Position numbers and translations under genes: made by a program. DNA of 64,000 nt, taken from positions 1 to 64,000 of the forward strand of contig JAZQVC010000009.1 in assembly GCA_045631645.1 (NCBI GenBank), written 5' to 3'. Position 1 is the stretch's first letter. Each line of letters starts with the position of its first letter. This document shows positions 1 through 9,000 of the stretch, piece by piece. Source of the stretch: SIG459 sp045631645 (lineage in GTDB: Bacteria; Bacillota; Clostridia; Oscillospirales; Oscillospiraceae). The notes beneath the pieces were generated by a model. That model was not told where the DNA came from, did not search any database, and worked only from the letters and a program-made list of their open reading frames with translations.

Positions 1-360
1 TGTGGCACAACAGTTTTCCTTTTGCCGCAGTTAGGGAGTTTCCAAAGAGGGGCATTGTGCGCCCCTCTTTGGTGGACTTTTCTTTCCATTTTCTTTTCGG
101 ACACACGAAAAGAATATGGCCGTCGGAGACAACGCAATCCCTCCGTCTTTTGCCTGCGGCAAAATCCACCTCCCTTTTCAAGGGAGGCTTTGTAGGGGAG
201 AGTGATGCGCAAACATCGGAACGGTCAAAACCGTTCCCTACGGAGAAAACGGGAGCCTCGTAGGGCGCGATGACCTCAGCGCGCCGCCAAACATAACGAG
301 GGACAATCCCTCCGCCTCGCTTTGCTCGGCACCTCCCTTTACACAAGGGAAGGCTTTGGC
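1..360 (+). repeat. Dispersed palindromic intergenic repeat, copy A (compound)
   Basis: This intergenic stretch is a chain of inverted repeats and I see no convincing gene in it. Bases 1-72 contain a perfect 12-base inverted repeat (CCAAAGAGGGGC with its complement, about 43-72). It is followed by an imperfect hairpin around AAAAGAATATGG. After that come two units of the form CAATCCCTCCG, a small hairpin, then CTCCCTTT-n-AAGGGAGG, at about 138-195 and 301-359. The first 145 bases match, in reverse orientation, the segment ending at 40519, almost base for base. Shorter relatives occur near 47669, 55257 and 59698. A MITE or REP-like element is the likely class (inference). No transposase is seen inside. 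Confidence 0.75.
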
Positions 361-372
361 GGCGGAATAGAT

Positions 373-408
373 AAAAAAACTTCCGCAGAAATTCGCGGAA
401 GTTTTTTT
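373..408. terminator. Bidirectional intrinsic terminator
   Basis: Seven A residues, a CTTCCGC/GCGGAAG stem (380-386 with 395-401) and seven T residues. It sits 24 bases past the stop codon of the minus-strand DUF1846 gene and works in either direction. Confidence 0.85.
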
Positions 409-431
409 ATCAATTTCATTATATCATCTTA

Positions 432-1916
432 TCAGCCGTGGAAGAGCTTTTTCACCTGATATCTGGGCTCGAAGGTGATATTCACGCCCAGCTTCTGGAA
501 GAGGTTTTCGTCCACGCGGGAGAGGATGACGCTGGAATGAGCCTCGCAGCCGCGAAGCTTATCAAGCTGATCCATAGCAAGCTCCGCCATGGGATTGGTG
601 ACGGCGCAAATGCTAAGCGCAACAAGAATTTCGTCGGTATGGAGACGGGGGTTGCGGTTGCCCATGTGTTCAACCTTCAGGTGCTGGATAGGCTCGATAA
701 TGCCGGGAGAGATGAGCAGAAGCTCACTTTCCAGTCCGCCCAGAGTTTTGAGGGCGTTGAGAAGGCAGGCGGAGGCGGCGCCCAGCAGGGAGGAGGTCTT
801 GCCGGTGACGATAGTGCCATCGGGCAGCTCGAGAGCCATTGCGGGGTTTTCCGTCTCCTCGGCGCGAGCCATAGCGGCTGCGATTACGGGACGGTAATCG
901 GTGGTGATGCCGCACTTATTCATAATAAGCTCGATCTTGCGCAGCTCGCTATGGTCGGAAAGACCCTGACGAACGCTGACTGCGGCGGAGTAATAACGGC
1001 GGATTATCTCAAGCTTGCTGGCGTGGCGGCAGGCTTCATCATCGATGATGCAGTTACCTACCATATTTACGCCCATATCAGTGGGGCTCTTATAGGGACT
1101 CTTGCCCCAGATGCGCTCCAGAATGGCGTTGAGAACAGGGAAAACCTCAACGTCGCGGTTATAGTTGACGGTCATCTCGCCGTAGGCTTCCAGATGATAG
1201 GGGTCTATCATGTTAACATCGTCAAGGTCGGCGGTTGCGGCCTCGTAAGCCAGATTGACGGGATGGGTGAGGGGGAGATTCCAGATGGGGAAGGTCTCAA
1301 ACTTAGCATAACCGGAAGAGATGCCGCGCTTATGCTCGTGATAAAGCTGGCTGAGGCAGGTTGCCATCTTGCCGCTGCCGGGACCGGGGGCGGTGACGAC
1401 AACAAGGCTGCGGGAGGTTTCGATATAGTCATTTCTGCCGTAGCCCTCGTCAGAGACGATGAGGGGAAGGTTGGCGGGATAATCGGGGATGATATAGTGG
1501 CGATAAACCTTCAGGCCAAGCATTTCCATACGCTTCTGGAACTGGTCGGCGGCGGGCTGGTTCTGATACTGGGTGATAACAACGCTGCCAACATAAAGAC
1601 CGATGCCGCGGAAAGCGTCAATGAGGCGGAGGGTATCCTCGTCATAGGTGATGCCAAGGTCACCGCGGCGCTTGTTGCGCTCGATGTCGTTGGCGGAGAT
1701 AACGATGAGAACTTCCGCATCGTCTTTCATGTTCATCAGCATCTGCACCTTACTGTCGGGCTTGAAGCCGGGCAGGACGCGGGATGCATGGTAATCATCA
1801 AAAAGTTTGCCGCCAAACTCCAGATAGAGCTTGCCGCCGAACTGCTCTATGCGCTGGCGGATATTTTCTGTCTGGGTCAGCAGATATTTTTCATTGTCGA
1901 AACCGATTTTTTTCAT
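432..1916 (-). CDS. DUF1846 family protein (UPF0371)
   Basis: A 494-residue protein that matches the DUF1846 family (UPF0371) over its whole length, as far as I can judge from memory of its conserved segments. A P-loop-like GPGSGKM stretch lies near residue 180, followed by CLSQLYHEHKRG. The C-terminal part has a short-chain-like region rich in Gly and Ala. The biochemical function of the family is not established; structures exist but no confirmed reaction that I know of. The gene starts 34 bases after the stop of the acyltransferase gene on the same strand, so the two probably share a transcript that ends at 373-408. Start chosen: ATG at 1916, preceded by an AAAGAGG-like site. Confidence 0.8.
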   Translation of the reverse strand: MKKIGFDNEKYLLTQTENIRQRIEQFGGKLYLEFGGKLFDDYHASRVLPGFKPDSKVQMLMNMKDDAEVLIVISANDIERNKRRGDLGITYDEDTLRLIDAFRGIGLYVGSVVITQYQNQPAADQFQKRMEMLGLKVYRHYIIPDYPANLPLIVSDEGYGRNDYIETSRSLVVVTAPGPGSGKMATCLSQLYHEHKRGISSGYAKFETFPIWNLPLTHPVNLAYEAATADLDDVNMIDPYHLEAYGEMTVNYNRDVEVFPVLNAILERIWGKSPYKSPTDMGVNMVGNCIIDDEACRHASKLEIIRRYYSAAVSVRQGLSDHSELRKIELIMNKCGITTDYRPVIAAAMARAEETENPAMALELPDGTIVTGKTSSLLGAASACLLNALKTLGGLESELLLISPGIIEPIQHLKVEHMGNRNPRLHTDEILVALSICAVTNPMAELAMDQLDKLRGCEAHSSVILSRVDENLFQKLGVNITFEPRYQVKKLFHG

Positions 1917-1950
1917 CGCTTGAAATCCTCTTTCTCTGCTTTGTCTTATG

Positions 1951-3120
1951 TCAGGACTGCAAAAGTGCGCCGCGGTTGAGAATGTGATGGATGATGGTCT
2001 GGTATTTTCTGGTGCAGACTACATTTTTGGTCTTCAGCTCATAGCTGATGCCATTGTGGGAGAAGTTGACGGATACAGGACCGTGAAGGGCGAAGCCGCC
2101 AAGCTCTGAGATGGGGAAAACCTTGCCGCAGCACTCGAAACGGTCGGGATAAAGGGCGATGCTGCCGGTGCCTACCTTGGTGACGCTGTGGTCAACGCCG
2201 ACGGAGCAAAGCTCAAAGCCGTCATCGGTGAAGAAGAGAGCGCCGTCCTCGGCACTATCGCAAAGCTTTTTAAGCTCCTCGCTCTGGAATTTATCCCAAT
2301 CGGTGACAGAATCGAACACCACGTCGCTGCCCTCGAAGAAGCCATAATCATTATAGCGCACCTCGTAGCCGCAGCTATCGCACCAGAAGCGGTCAACCTT
2401 GGAATGCATGTGGCCGAGAGAGCCGCACTTGGGGCAGACGCAGAGGACGCTTTCAAGGCTTTCTGCAGGACGGGAACCTTTGAAAGGCACCATTGCCTCG
2501 CGCTGCACAGCGTAAGCATCCACATAAAGGTCGCGATTGATGGCCTCGTTGATTTCGTCAACGCTCATCTTTCTGAGAACATCGGGGGTATAGATGTTCA
2601 TGATTTTGCCGCGGATCTTGCCGCGTCTTATGCCGGAGAAGTTCCAGCGGGGCTCGGTGAAATAGCCGCCGTCCAGACGATAGGTGACAAGGGTTGCGCC
2701 GCTTACTCTTGCAAGCTTGCCGGTGGAGGGGAGAATATCCTCGCTGATGCCGTTGAAGGAGCGGCTTCCGTTTGCGAACATGCCTACATTATAGCCTTTT
2801 TTCAGACGGCGTATAATTGTCATGGCGGTGTCGCCTGCGGTGGTGCCCTTCATACGGGAGATGGGGTTGAGCAGCACCTTGAGAATCCAGGTGACAATAC
2901 CCCAGCGGAAGATATGCTCGCTGGCGACAAAATACATCTGCTTGGGGAAGGCAAGACCGAGGAAAAGGGGATCCCAGTTGCTGTCATGGTTGCCCATGAC
3001 GAGGACCGGACCTTCCAGAGAGCAGGTTTCATATGTATAACCGAAACGGCGTCTTATGTAAGGGCCGAGGACAACACGAAGGAAGGACCATACGGCCTGA
3101 TGAAAACGATGATGCTTCAT
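1951..3120 (-). CDS. 1-acyl-sn-glycerol-3-phosphate acyltransferase-like protein with C-terminal zinc ribbon
   Basis: A 389-residue protein whose N-terminal ~220 residues are a PlsC-type glycerolipid acyltransferase. The catalytic block I reads NHDSNWD (HX4D, about residue 44). The later FANGSRS corresponds to the usual (F/P)EGTRS glycerophosphate-binding block, with Glu replaced by Asn. It would transfer an acyl chain to lysophosphatidate or a related lipid at the membrane. About residues 225-260 form a four-cysteine zinc ribbon (CPKCG and CDSCG), followed by about 130 residues I do not recognise. Typical PlsC proteins are 200-250 residues, so the tail is an addition. It is first in a two-gene unit with the DUF1846 gene. 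Confidence 0.75.
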   Translation of the reverse strand: MKHHRFHQAVWSFLRVVLGPYIRRRFGYTYETCSLEGPVLVMGNHDSNWDPLFLGLAFPKQMYFVASEHIFRWGIVTWILKVLLNPISRMKGTTAGDTAMTIIRRLKKGYNVGMFANGSRSFNGISEDILPSTGKLARVSGATLVTYRLDGGYFTEPRWNFSGIRRGKIRGKIMNIYTPDVLRKMSVDEINEAINRDLYVDAYAVQREAMVPFKGSRPAESLESVLCVCPKCGSLGHMHSKVDRFWCDSCGYEVRYNDYGFFEGSDVVFDSVTDWDKFQSEELKKLCDSAEDGALFFTDDGFELCSVGVDHSVTKVGTGSIALYPDRFECCGKVFPISELGGFALHGPVSVNFSHNGISYELKTKNVVCTRKYQTIIHHILNRGALLQS

Positions 3121-3158
3121 AGACGAGCTCCTTTTTTACTACTCATATCAACCAATAT

Positions 3159-3187
3159 ATAATACATCATTCCGCCGCAGTATTCAA
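3159..3187 (-). promoter_or_regulatory. Putative sigma-A promoter for the acyltransferase gene
   Basis: On the minus strand TTGAAT (3182-3187) and TATTAT (3159-3164) are separated by 17 bases, about 40 bases before the start codon. An AAAGGAGCT ribosome binding site follows. Confidence 0.5.
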
Positions 3188-3335
3188 TTGCAAATTTTGC
3201 GCAATTACTTTTTCGCAAAATTCGGGCGCTTATACTTTATTTATTCATAAGTATATGATAAAATACCTTGATTAGATAGTAAAATGACATAACTATGCGC
3301 ACAATGTGCGCATCGCGAAAGGTGAAATTAAACCT

Positions 3336-6086
3336 ATGGGTATTCTCAACAAGCTTTTTGGCAGCTACTCAGACAGAGAACTGAAAAAAATATATCCCCT
3401 CGTTGACAAAATTGAGGCGCTGGACGAAACTTGCGCCGCAATGAGCGACGAGGCTCTCCGTGCAAAAACCGAGGAATTCAAGTCCCGCCTTGTAGCGGGT
3501 GAGACTCTTGACGATATTCTCCCCGAGGCTTTTGCTGTTGTCCGCGAGGCAGCATGGCGCGTTTTGGGCATGAAGCCCTTCCGCGTTCAGCTTATAGGCG
3601 GCATTGTCCTTCATCAGGGACGCATTGCAGAAATGAAAACCGGCGAAGGCAAGACCCTTGTTGCCGTTTTGCCCGCTTACCTGAACGCTCTTGAGGGCAA
3701 GGGTGTACACATCGTCACCGTCAACGATTATCTTGCCCGCCGCGACAGCGAATGGATGGGCAAGGTTCACCGTTTCCTGGGTCTGAAAGTTGGTCTTATT
3801 GTACACGGGCTCACTTCCGACCAGCGCAGAGAGGCATATAGCGCGGACATAACCTACGGAACCAACAACGAGATGGGCTTCGATTACCTCCGCGACAATA
3901 TGGCAATTTACAAGAGCAACATGGTTCAGCGCGGCCACAACTTTGCCGTTGTTGACGAAGTTGACTCCATCCTCATAGACGAAGCCAGAACTCCCCTTAT
4001 CATTTCCGGTCAGGGCGACGAGAGCACCGATCTTTATAAGCAGGTGAACGATTTCGTCTGCCGACTGAAGAAGCTTGTTGTTGCCAGCGTTGACGACAAA
4101 GCGGAAGAGGATGAAAATCTGGACGCCGACTATATCGTTGACGAAAAGGCAAGAAACGCCACCCTTACCGCCAGAGGCATTGCCAAGGCCGAGCAGCATT
4201 TCGGTCTTGAAAACCTTGCCGACCTTGAAAACTCCACCCTTTCCCACCATATAAACCAGGCTATAAGAGCCCACGGCGTTATGAAAAAGGACATTGACTA
4301 TGTGGTGAAAGAGGGAGAAGTCATCATAGTCGACGAGTTCACCGGACGACTGATGCTTGGTCGCCGCTACAGCGAAGGCCTTCATCAGGCCATCGAGGCC
4401 AAAGAGCGCGTGACCGTTGAGAGAGAAAACAAAACTCTCGCCACCATCACCTTCCAGAACTATTTCCGCATGTATTCAAAGCTTGCAGGTATGACGGGTA
4501 CTGCCGTTACCGAGCAGGAGGAATTCGTTGCCATTTACGGTCTGGATATCATCGAAGTTCCCACCAACAAGCCTGTTGCAAGAATAGATAATCCCGACGT
4601 TGTATATAAAAATGAAAACGGCAAAAACCGCGCCATTATCAACCAGATAATTGCCTGCCATCAGAAGGGTCAGCCCGTTCTGGTGGGTACTGTCAGCATT
4701 GAAAAGAGCGAATATATCTCCCGTCTGCTTCAGCGCACGGGTATAAAGCACAATGTCCTCAACGCAAAGAACCATGAGAAGGAAGCTGAGATTGTCGCTC
4801 AGGCAGGTAAGCTTGGAGCGGTTACCATTGCAACCAACATGGCAGGTCGAGGCACCGATATTATGCTGGGCGGTAACGCCGAGTTCCTTTCCAAAAACGA
4901 CCTGAGAAAGAACGGTTACAGCGAGGATATCATCGCCGAGGCAACAGGTTACGCAGACACCGACAATGAAGAAATTCTTGCCGCACGTGAGTTTTTTGCC
5001 CAGCGCATGGCGGAGCATAAAAAGGTGATTGGCGAAGAGGCAGAGAAGGTAAAGGCCGCAGGCGGACTTTTCATCCTGGGCACCGAGCGCCACGAATCCC
5101 GCCGTATTGACAACCAGCTTCGCGGACGCGCAGGACGTCAGGGCGACCCCGGCGAAAGCCGCTTCTTCCTTGCCCTTACCGACGATATCATGCGCCTTTT
5201 CGGCTCCGAAAGAGTTATGGGCATGATGGAAGCTCTCGGTCTTGAAGAGGATATGCCCATAGACAATAAAATGGTTTCCAACGCAATCGAGCAGTCCCAG
5301 AAAACCGTTGAAAGCCGTCATTTCCAGTCCCGAAAGAGCACTTTGGAATATGACGACGTTATGAATGTTCAGCGCAAGCTCATCTATGAGCAGCGCTATA
5401 AGGTTCTTGACGGCGAGGATATTCAGCAGTCCATAGCCGGCATGATTCACGACTTTATTTATGACAGCGTGGGCAGCGTTGACCCCGAATCTCCCGAGGC
5501 TCTTTCTGAGATGCTCGCTCCCTTTGAGAAGCTTTTCCTTGCAAGAGGCAGAATAAGCTTTGAAAAGGGAATGAAATGCTCCGCTATAGCTCAGCGCCTT
5601 GAAGACATTGCCCACGAGGTTTATGCCGCCAAGGAAAAGGCTCTCGGCGATATGCCCAACGGCGTTCCCGTTATGCGCGAGCTGGAGAGAGTTGTCATGC
5701 TCCGCGTTGTTGACGAATACTGGATGGAGCATATCGATGCTATGAGCGAGCTGCGCCGTGGCATAGGGCTGCGCGGTTACGGCAACATCAAGCCCATCGA
5801 CGCATATAAACAGGAAGGTCTTGATATGTTCGAGACCATGATAAGCGGCATGCGCGAAGAGGTTGTACGCCGAATTTATCTGGCAAGAGTCCGCGCAAAC
5901 GAGAGCGTTCAGCGCAAGAGTGTTGTTAAAAATGCCAGCACCAATGTAGGTGGAGATGCTTCCGTGAAAAAGCAGCCCATCCGTAAGGCGCAGAAAATAG
6001 GCCGCAACGACCCCTGCCCCTGCGGCAAGAAGCGCCCTAACGGTCTGCCCATGAAGTATAAAGACTGCTGCGGCAGAGATGCCTGA
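3336..6086 (+). CDS. secA: Preprotein translocase ATPase SecA
   Basis: SecA drives post-translational export through SecYEG by ATP hydrolysis. The protein has the DEAD-like motor with Walker A MKTGEGKTLVA (about residue 100) and Walker B VDEVDSILIDEART. The helicase motifs TNMAGRGTDIMLGG and LRGRAGRQGDPGES follow, then the helical scaffold. The C-terminal SEC-C zinc motif is NDPCPCGKK...KDCCG. At 916 residues it is a normal full-length SecA. An in-frame GTG at 3306 would add ten residues, but ATG 3336 gives the family-like N-terminus MGILNKLFG and has AAAGGTG upstream, so I use it. It opens a rightward run with the nucleoside phosphorylase and later genes. Confidence 0.97.
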   Translation: MGILNKLFGSYSDRELKKIYPLVDKIEALDETCAAMSDEALRAKTEEFKSRLVAGETLDDILPEAFAVVREAAWRVLGMKPFRVQLIGGIVLHQGRIAEMKTGEGKTLVAVLPAYLNALEGKGVHIVTVNDYLARRDSEWMGKVHRFLGLKVGLIVHGLTSDQRREAYSADITYGTNNEMGFDYLRDNMAIYKSNMVQRGHNFAVVDEVDSILIDEARTPLIISGQGDESTDLYKQVNDFVCRLKKLVVASVDDKAEEDENLDADYIVDEKARNATLTARGIAKAEQHFGLENLADLENSTLSHHINQAIRAHGVMKKDIDYVVKEGEVIIVDEFTGRLMLGRRYSEGLHQAIEAKERVTVERENKTLATITFQNYFRMYSKLAGMTGTAVTEQEEFVAIYGLDIIEVPTNKPVARIDNPDVVYKNENGKNRAIINQIIACHQKGQPVLVGTVSIEKSEYISRLLQRTGIKHNVLNAKNHEKEAEIVAQAGKLGAVTIATNMAGRGTDIMLGGNAEFLSKNDLRKNGYSEDIIAEATGYADTDNEEILAAREFFAQRMAEHKKVIGEEAEKVKAAGGLFILGTERHESRRIDNQLRGRAGRQGDPGESRFFLALTDDIMRLFGSERVMGMMEALGLEEDMPIDNKMVSNAIEQSQKTVESRHFQSRKSTLEYDDVMNVQRKLIYEQRYKVLDGEDIQQSIAGMIHDFIYDSVGSVDPESPEALSEMLAPFEKLFLARGRISFEKGMKCSAIAQRLEDIAHEVYAAKEKALGDMPNGVPVMRELERVVMLRVVDEYWMEHIDAMSELRRGIGLRGYGNIKPIDAYKQEGLDMFETMISGMREEVVRRIYLARVRANESVQRKSVVKNASTNVGGDASVKKQPIRKAQKIGRNDPCPCGKKRPNGLPMKYKDCCGRDA

Positions 6087-6138
6087 TTTTTCAGGCCGAA
6101 TTTCGATTGAAACAAATTGGATGCATAGGAGTTATAGA

Positions 6139-6939
6139 ATGTCGTTTACAGAACAGAAAAAAGGCTCGGTTGTATACATGACTGCAGCCACCATATCCTC
6201 CCGTCATGCTTTCACAACCCGCCACGGGGGAGTGAGCGAAGGGATATATGCATCCATGAATCTTGGCACGGGCAGAGGAGACGAGGATGAGAAAATCCGC
6301 GAAAACTACCGTCTTCTTGCCGAAGCCACGGGGATAAATACCCTCTGTATGGCCTTCACCAAGCAGGTGCATAAGGCAGATGTACGCATAGTGGACGAGG
6401 GAGATATTCACACTCTTTTCTCCGCTGTACCCTATGAAGCTGACGGCATTGTTACCGCCACGAAAAACTTAGGTCTCATCTGCTTCACCGCCGACTGCGT
6501 TCCCGTTTTGCTGGAAGACCCTGTCAACAAGGTGATCGGCGCCATCCACTGCGGCTGGCGCAGCAGCGTTGGAGATATTCTTGGCAACGCTGTTGAGGCA
6601 ATGTGCTCTTTGGGAGCGGAGAAGGAGAATATTCATGCTGCCATCGGTCCTGCCATAAGCGGCTGCTGCTTCCAGGTGGGTGGCGAAGTGATAGAGGCCG
6701 TGGAGGAATGGTTGGGAGAAGATGCCCGCGGTTTTTACAAAGCCGACGAGAGGGAGGGCGGAAAATTCCTTCTGGATCTGAAAAGCTGCAATGGCAAAAG
6801 GCTGATGCAGCTGGGCGTGAAAGAAGAGAATATAGCCATATCTGATGAATGCACAAAGTGCAGCCACGAAAAATACTGGTCCCACCGCCACACCAATGGT
6901 CAGCGGGGAAGTCAAGGTGCGCTCATAGTGCTTGAATGA
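6139..6939 (+). CDS. pgeF: Peptidoglycan editing factor PgeF / YfiH-YlmD-type purine nucleoside phosphorylase
   Basis: A 266-residue member of the multicopper-polyphenol-oxidase/laccase-domain family (DUF152). The zinc site is visible as the His of TTRHGGVS, the Cys of FTADCVPVL and the His of IHCGWRS. TKQVHKA and SHRHTNGQRGSQG are further family signatures. Characterised members phosphorolyse or hydrolyse purine nucleosides (adenosine, inosine) and have adenosine deaminase activity; E. coli YfiH was also linked to accurate peptidoglycan precursor synthesis. The start at 6139 is chosen because AGGAG lies 7 bases upstream. The longer reading from 6079 would overlap secA. Cytidine deaminase two genes downstream suggests a nucleoside salvage theme. 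Confidence 0.88.
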   Translation: MSFTEQKKGSVVYMTAATISSRHAFTTRHGGVSEGIYASMNLGTGRGDEDEKIRENYRLLAEATGINTLCMAFTKQVHKADVRIVDEGDIHTLFSAVPYEADGIVTATKNLGLICFTADCVPVLLEDPVNKVIGAIHCGWRSSVGDILGNAVEAMCSLGAEKENIHAAIGPAISGCCFQVGGEVIEAVEEWLGEDARGFYKADEREGGKFLLDLKSCNGKRLMQLGVKEENIAISDECTKCSHEKYWSHRHTNGQRGSQGALIVLE

Positions 6940-6959
6940 ATGGAAAGGACTAAAGATAG

Positions 6960-8576
6960 ATGGAATTTTTGAAAAAGCGTCTGCCTGCGTTGCTGCTGGC
7001 TATGCTGATGCTTCTCTCCGCCTGCGGAAAGAAGGATGACGAGGAAGGAAACGAAGAGGAAGAATACTTCGTTGGCGACCAGGTTGTTCAGCAGACCTCT
7101 GCCGAGGACAGCATTTTCTCCCTCAACTTTGATACCGATGGAGGACTTAACCCCCTCAACGCCGCCAGTTCCAACAACATGCTCTTCTGGTCACTGATGT
7201 ATGACAGCGTTTATGTGGTGGAAAACGATTTTTCCGTCACCAGCGAGATTGTCAAGGAATATGAGTCCAGCGACTATGAGTGGTGGGTATTCGATATCTA
7301 TGACAACATCACCTTCCATGACGGCACCCCCCTCACCGCAAAGGACATCGTTTATTCCATAAACCGCGCCCGTCAGTACCCCTATTATTCCAGCCGTCTT
7401 TCCTGCATCTACGGTATAAGCGCCATGGGCAGCGATTGCTTCGCCATAAGCCTTGATGCGCCCAACAGCCAGCTCCCCAGCCATCTGAACATTCCCATAG
7501 TCAAGGAAGGCACCTTCGGCGATGATGTTCCCGTGGGCTCTGGTCCTTATATGCTGGCAGAGGAAGGGGACAGACTGGTTGCTTATGAAGGCTATCGCCA
7601 CTATGACAGCCTTCCCGTCGATACCATATATCTTAAAGACTACATGGACGCCGCTGCGAAAATCAGCGCCTTTGAGGCTTCCCGCATCGATGTTGTTACC
7701 AACGACCCCACCGGAGTTTACAATCTGGGTTACGGTAGCTCCAACGAGATTCGTTATTTCGAAACCAGCAATATGCACTATATCGGCTTCAATATGCAGG
7801 GCAGATATTTTTCCAATAGCCTTGCCCGCGCCGCTGTTGGCGCTGCCGTTGACAGAAACGGTATAGTCAAGCGCTATATGGATACCTGCGCAGTGCCTGC
7901 GGCTTTGCCCGTTCATCCGGTAAGCCCGCTCTATGACGAGGACTATGCAGCCCAGTTTGTCTTTGATCTTGAAAAGAGCGCAGCACTTTTTGATAGTTTT
8001 GGAATCAAGGACTATGACGAAGACGGGGTTTTGGAAATCCTCATAACGGGCATAGTTGTTGAAATAGACATAAACTTCATAGTCAACACCGACTCCACCG
8101 TTAAGCTGGAGGGCGCAAGAGAAATTGCCGAAGCCCTCAACTCCCTTGGCATAAAGACCACTTTGCACGAGCTTAAGTGGGAGGACTATGTGGAAGCCCT
8201 CGAAAAGGGCGAGTACGATATGTATTACGGCGAGGTCAAGATGAACCCCGACTGGAATTTGGGTTACCTCTTTGAGCCTTACACCGTCACTCGCGACCCC
8301 GAAGACATGGATAAGGGCATGAACTATGCCAACTGCTTCGATGAGCAGTTTAAGACCCTCTATGATGCATATCTGGCAGCCCCGGAGGATGCAAGAAATC
8401 TGGCCTTTGCTTCCGTTTGCCAATATGTGATGGAAAACTCCGCCATAATTCCCATTTGCTTTGAGCGTCAGGAAATGCTCACCCACCGCGGCGTTATAAG
8501 CGGCGCCAACCCAACCCAGTATGATATTTTTAACAGATTCTATAACTGGACAATAAACCTTGAGTCAGATGAGTAA
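6960..8576 (+). CDS. Family-5 extracellular solute-binding lipoprotein (oligopeptide/nickel type)
   Basis: A 538-residue substrate-binding protein of the SBP_bac_5 superfamily, as used by Opp/Dpp-type ABC importers. A lipoprotein signal peptide is clear: KKRLP, a Leu/Ala/Met-rich hydrophobic core, then LLSACGKK with Cys22 as the lipidation site. A charged acidic linker follows. The FHDGTPLTAKDIVYSINRA segment is the family hallmark. GSGPYML and later DAYLAAPEDARNLAFAS also fit. No permease or ATPase gene is adjacent, so it is an orphan binding protein. Its ligand cannot be read from sequence; neighbours pgeF and cdd make a nucleoside worth considering, but the family usually binds peptides. 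Confidence 0.88.
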   Translation: MEFLKKRLPALLLAMLMLLSACGKKDDEEGNEEEEYFVGDQVVQQTSAEDSIFSLNFDTDGGLNPLNAASSNNMLFWSLMYDSVYVVENDFSVTSEIVKEYESSDYEWWVFDIYDNITFHDGTPLTAKDIVYSINRARQYPYYSSRLSCIYGISAMGSDCFAISLDAPNSQLPSHLNIPIVKEGTFGDDVPVGSGPYMLAEEGDRLVAYEGYRHYDSLPVDTIYLKDYMDAAAKISAFEASRIDVVTNDPTGVYNLGYGSSNEIRYFETSNMHYIGFNMQGRYFSNSLARAAVGAAVDRNGIVKRYMDTCAVPAALPVHPVSPLYDEDYAAQFVFDLEKSAALFDSFGIKDYDEDGVLEILITGIVVEIDINFIVNTDSTVKLEGAREIAEALNSLGIKTTLHELKWEDYVEALEKGEYDMYYGEVKMNPDWNLGYLFEPYTVTRDPEDMDKGMNYANCFDEQFKTLYDAYLAAPEDARNLAFASVCQYVMENSAIIPICFERQEMLTHRGVISGANPTQYDIFNRFYNWTINLESDE

Positions 8577-8592
8577 AAGGAGGATTCCGACA

Positions 8593-8985
8593 ATGACTGA
8601 AAAGGAACTTATTGCCGTTGCCCGCCTTGCTGCGGAAAACGCATATGTACCCTACTCCAACTTCCCTGTCGGAGCGGCTTTGGAGTGCCCCGATGGAAAG
8701 GTATTCACAGGATGCAACGTTGAAAATGCCGCCTACGGAAGCACCATTTGTGCCGAACGTACCGCTATGTGCAAGGCTGTCAGCGAGGGTTACAGAAAAT
8801 TCACCAAAATTGCCGTCTGGGGAAAGTGCGACGATTACTGCATGCCTTGCGGCGCCTGCCGCCAGTTCATGTCCGAATTTTCCTATGACATGGATGTTAT
8901 CAGCGCAAAAGGAAATGGAGAATTTCTCAAACTCAAGCTTCATGAGCTGATGCCTTACGCATTCAACACAGAAAACCTGAACTAA
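8593..8985 (+). CDS. cdd: Cytidine deaminase
   Basis: A 130-residue tetrameric-type cytidine deaminase, converting cytidine and deoxycytidine to uridine and deoxyuridine in pyrimidine salvage. The catalytic zinc site is CAERTA (Cys and proton-shuttling Glu) and PCGACRQ (two Cys). NVENAAYG is the substrate-binding block. The start at 8593 follows AAAGGAGG by about 9 bases. The reading from 8560 would overlap the preceding gene and adds residues not seen in the family. It probably shares a transcript with the upstream binding protein. Confidence 0.95.
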   Translation: MTEKELIAVARLAAENAYVPYSNFPVGAALECPDGKVFTGCNVENAAYGSTICAERTAMCKAVSEGYRKFTKIAVWGKCDDYCMPCGACRQFMSEFSYDMDVISAKGNGEFLKLKLHELMPYAFNTENLN

Positions 8986-9000
8986 AAAAGGATTGAGCCT

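Noticed and set aside
57..263. 68-codon frame at the window start
   Set aside because: Lies inside the palindromic repeat; no ribosome binding site and no protein-like pattern.
438..1979. 513-codon open frame antisense to the DUF1846 gene
   Set aside because: It is a shadow of the real minus-strand gene; the predicted product is low-complexity and matches no family, whereas the minus frame matches one end to end.
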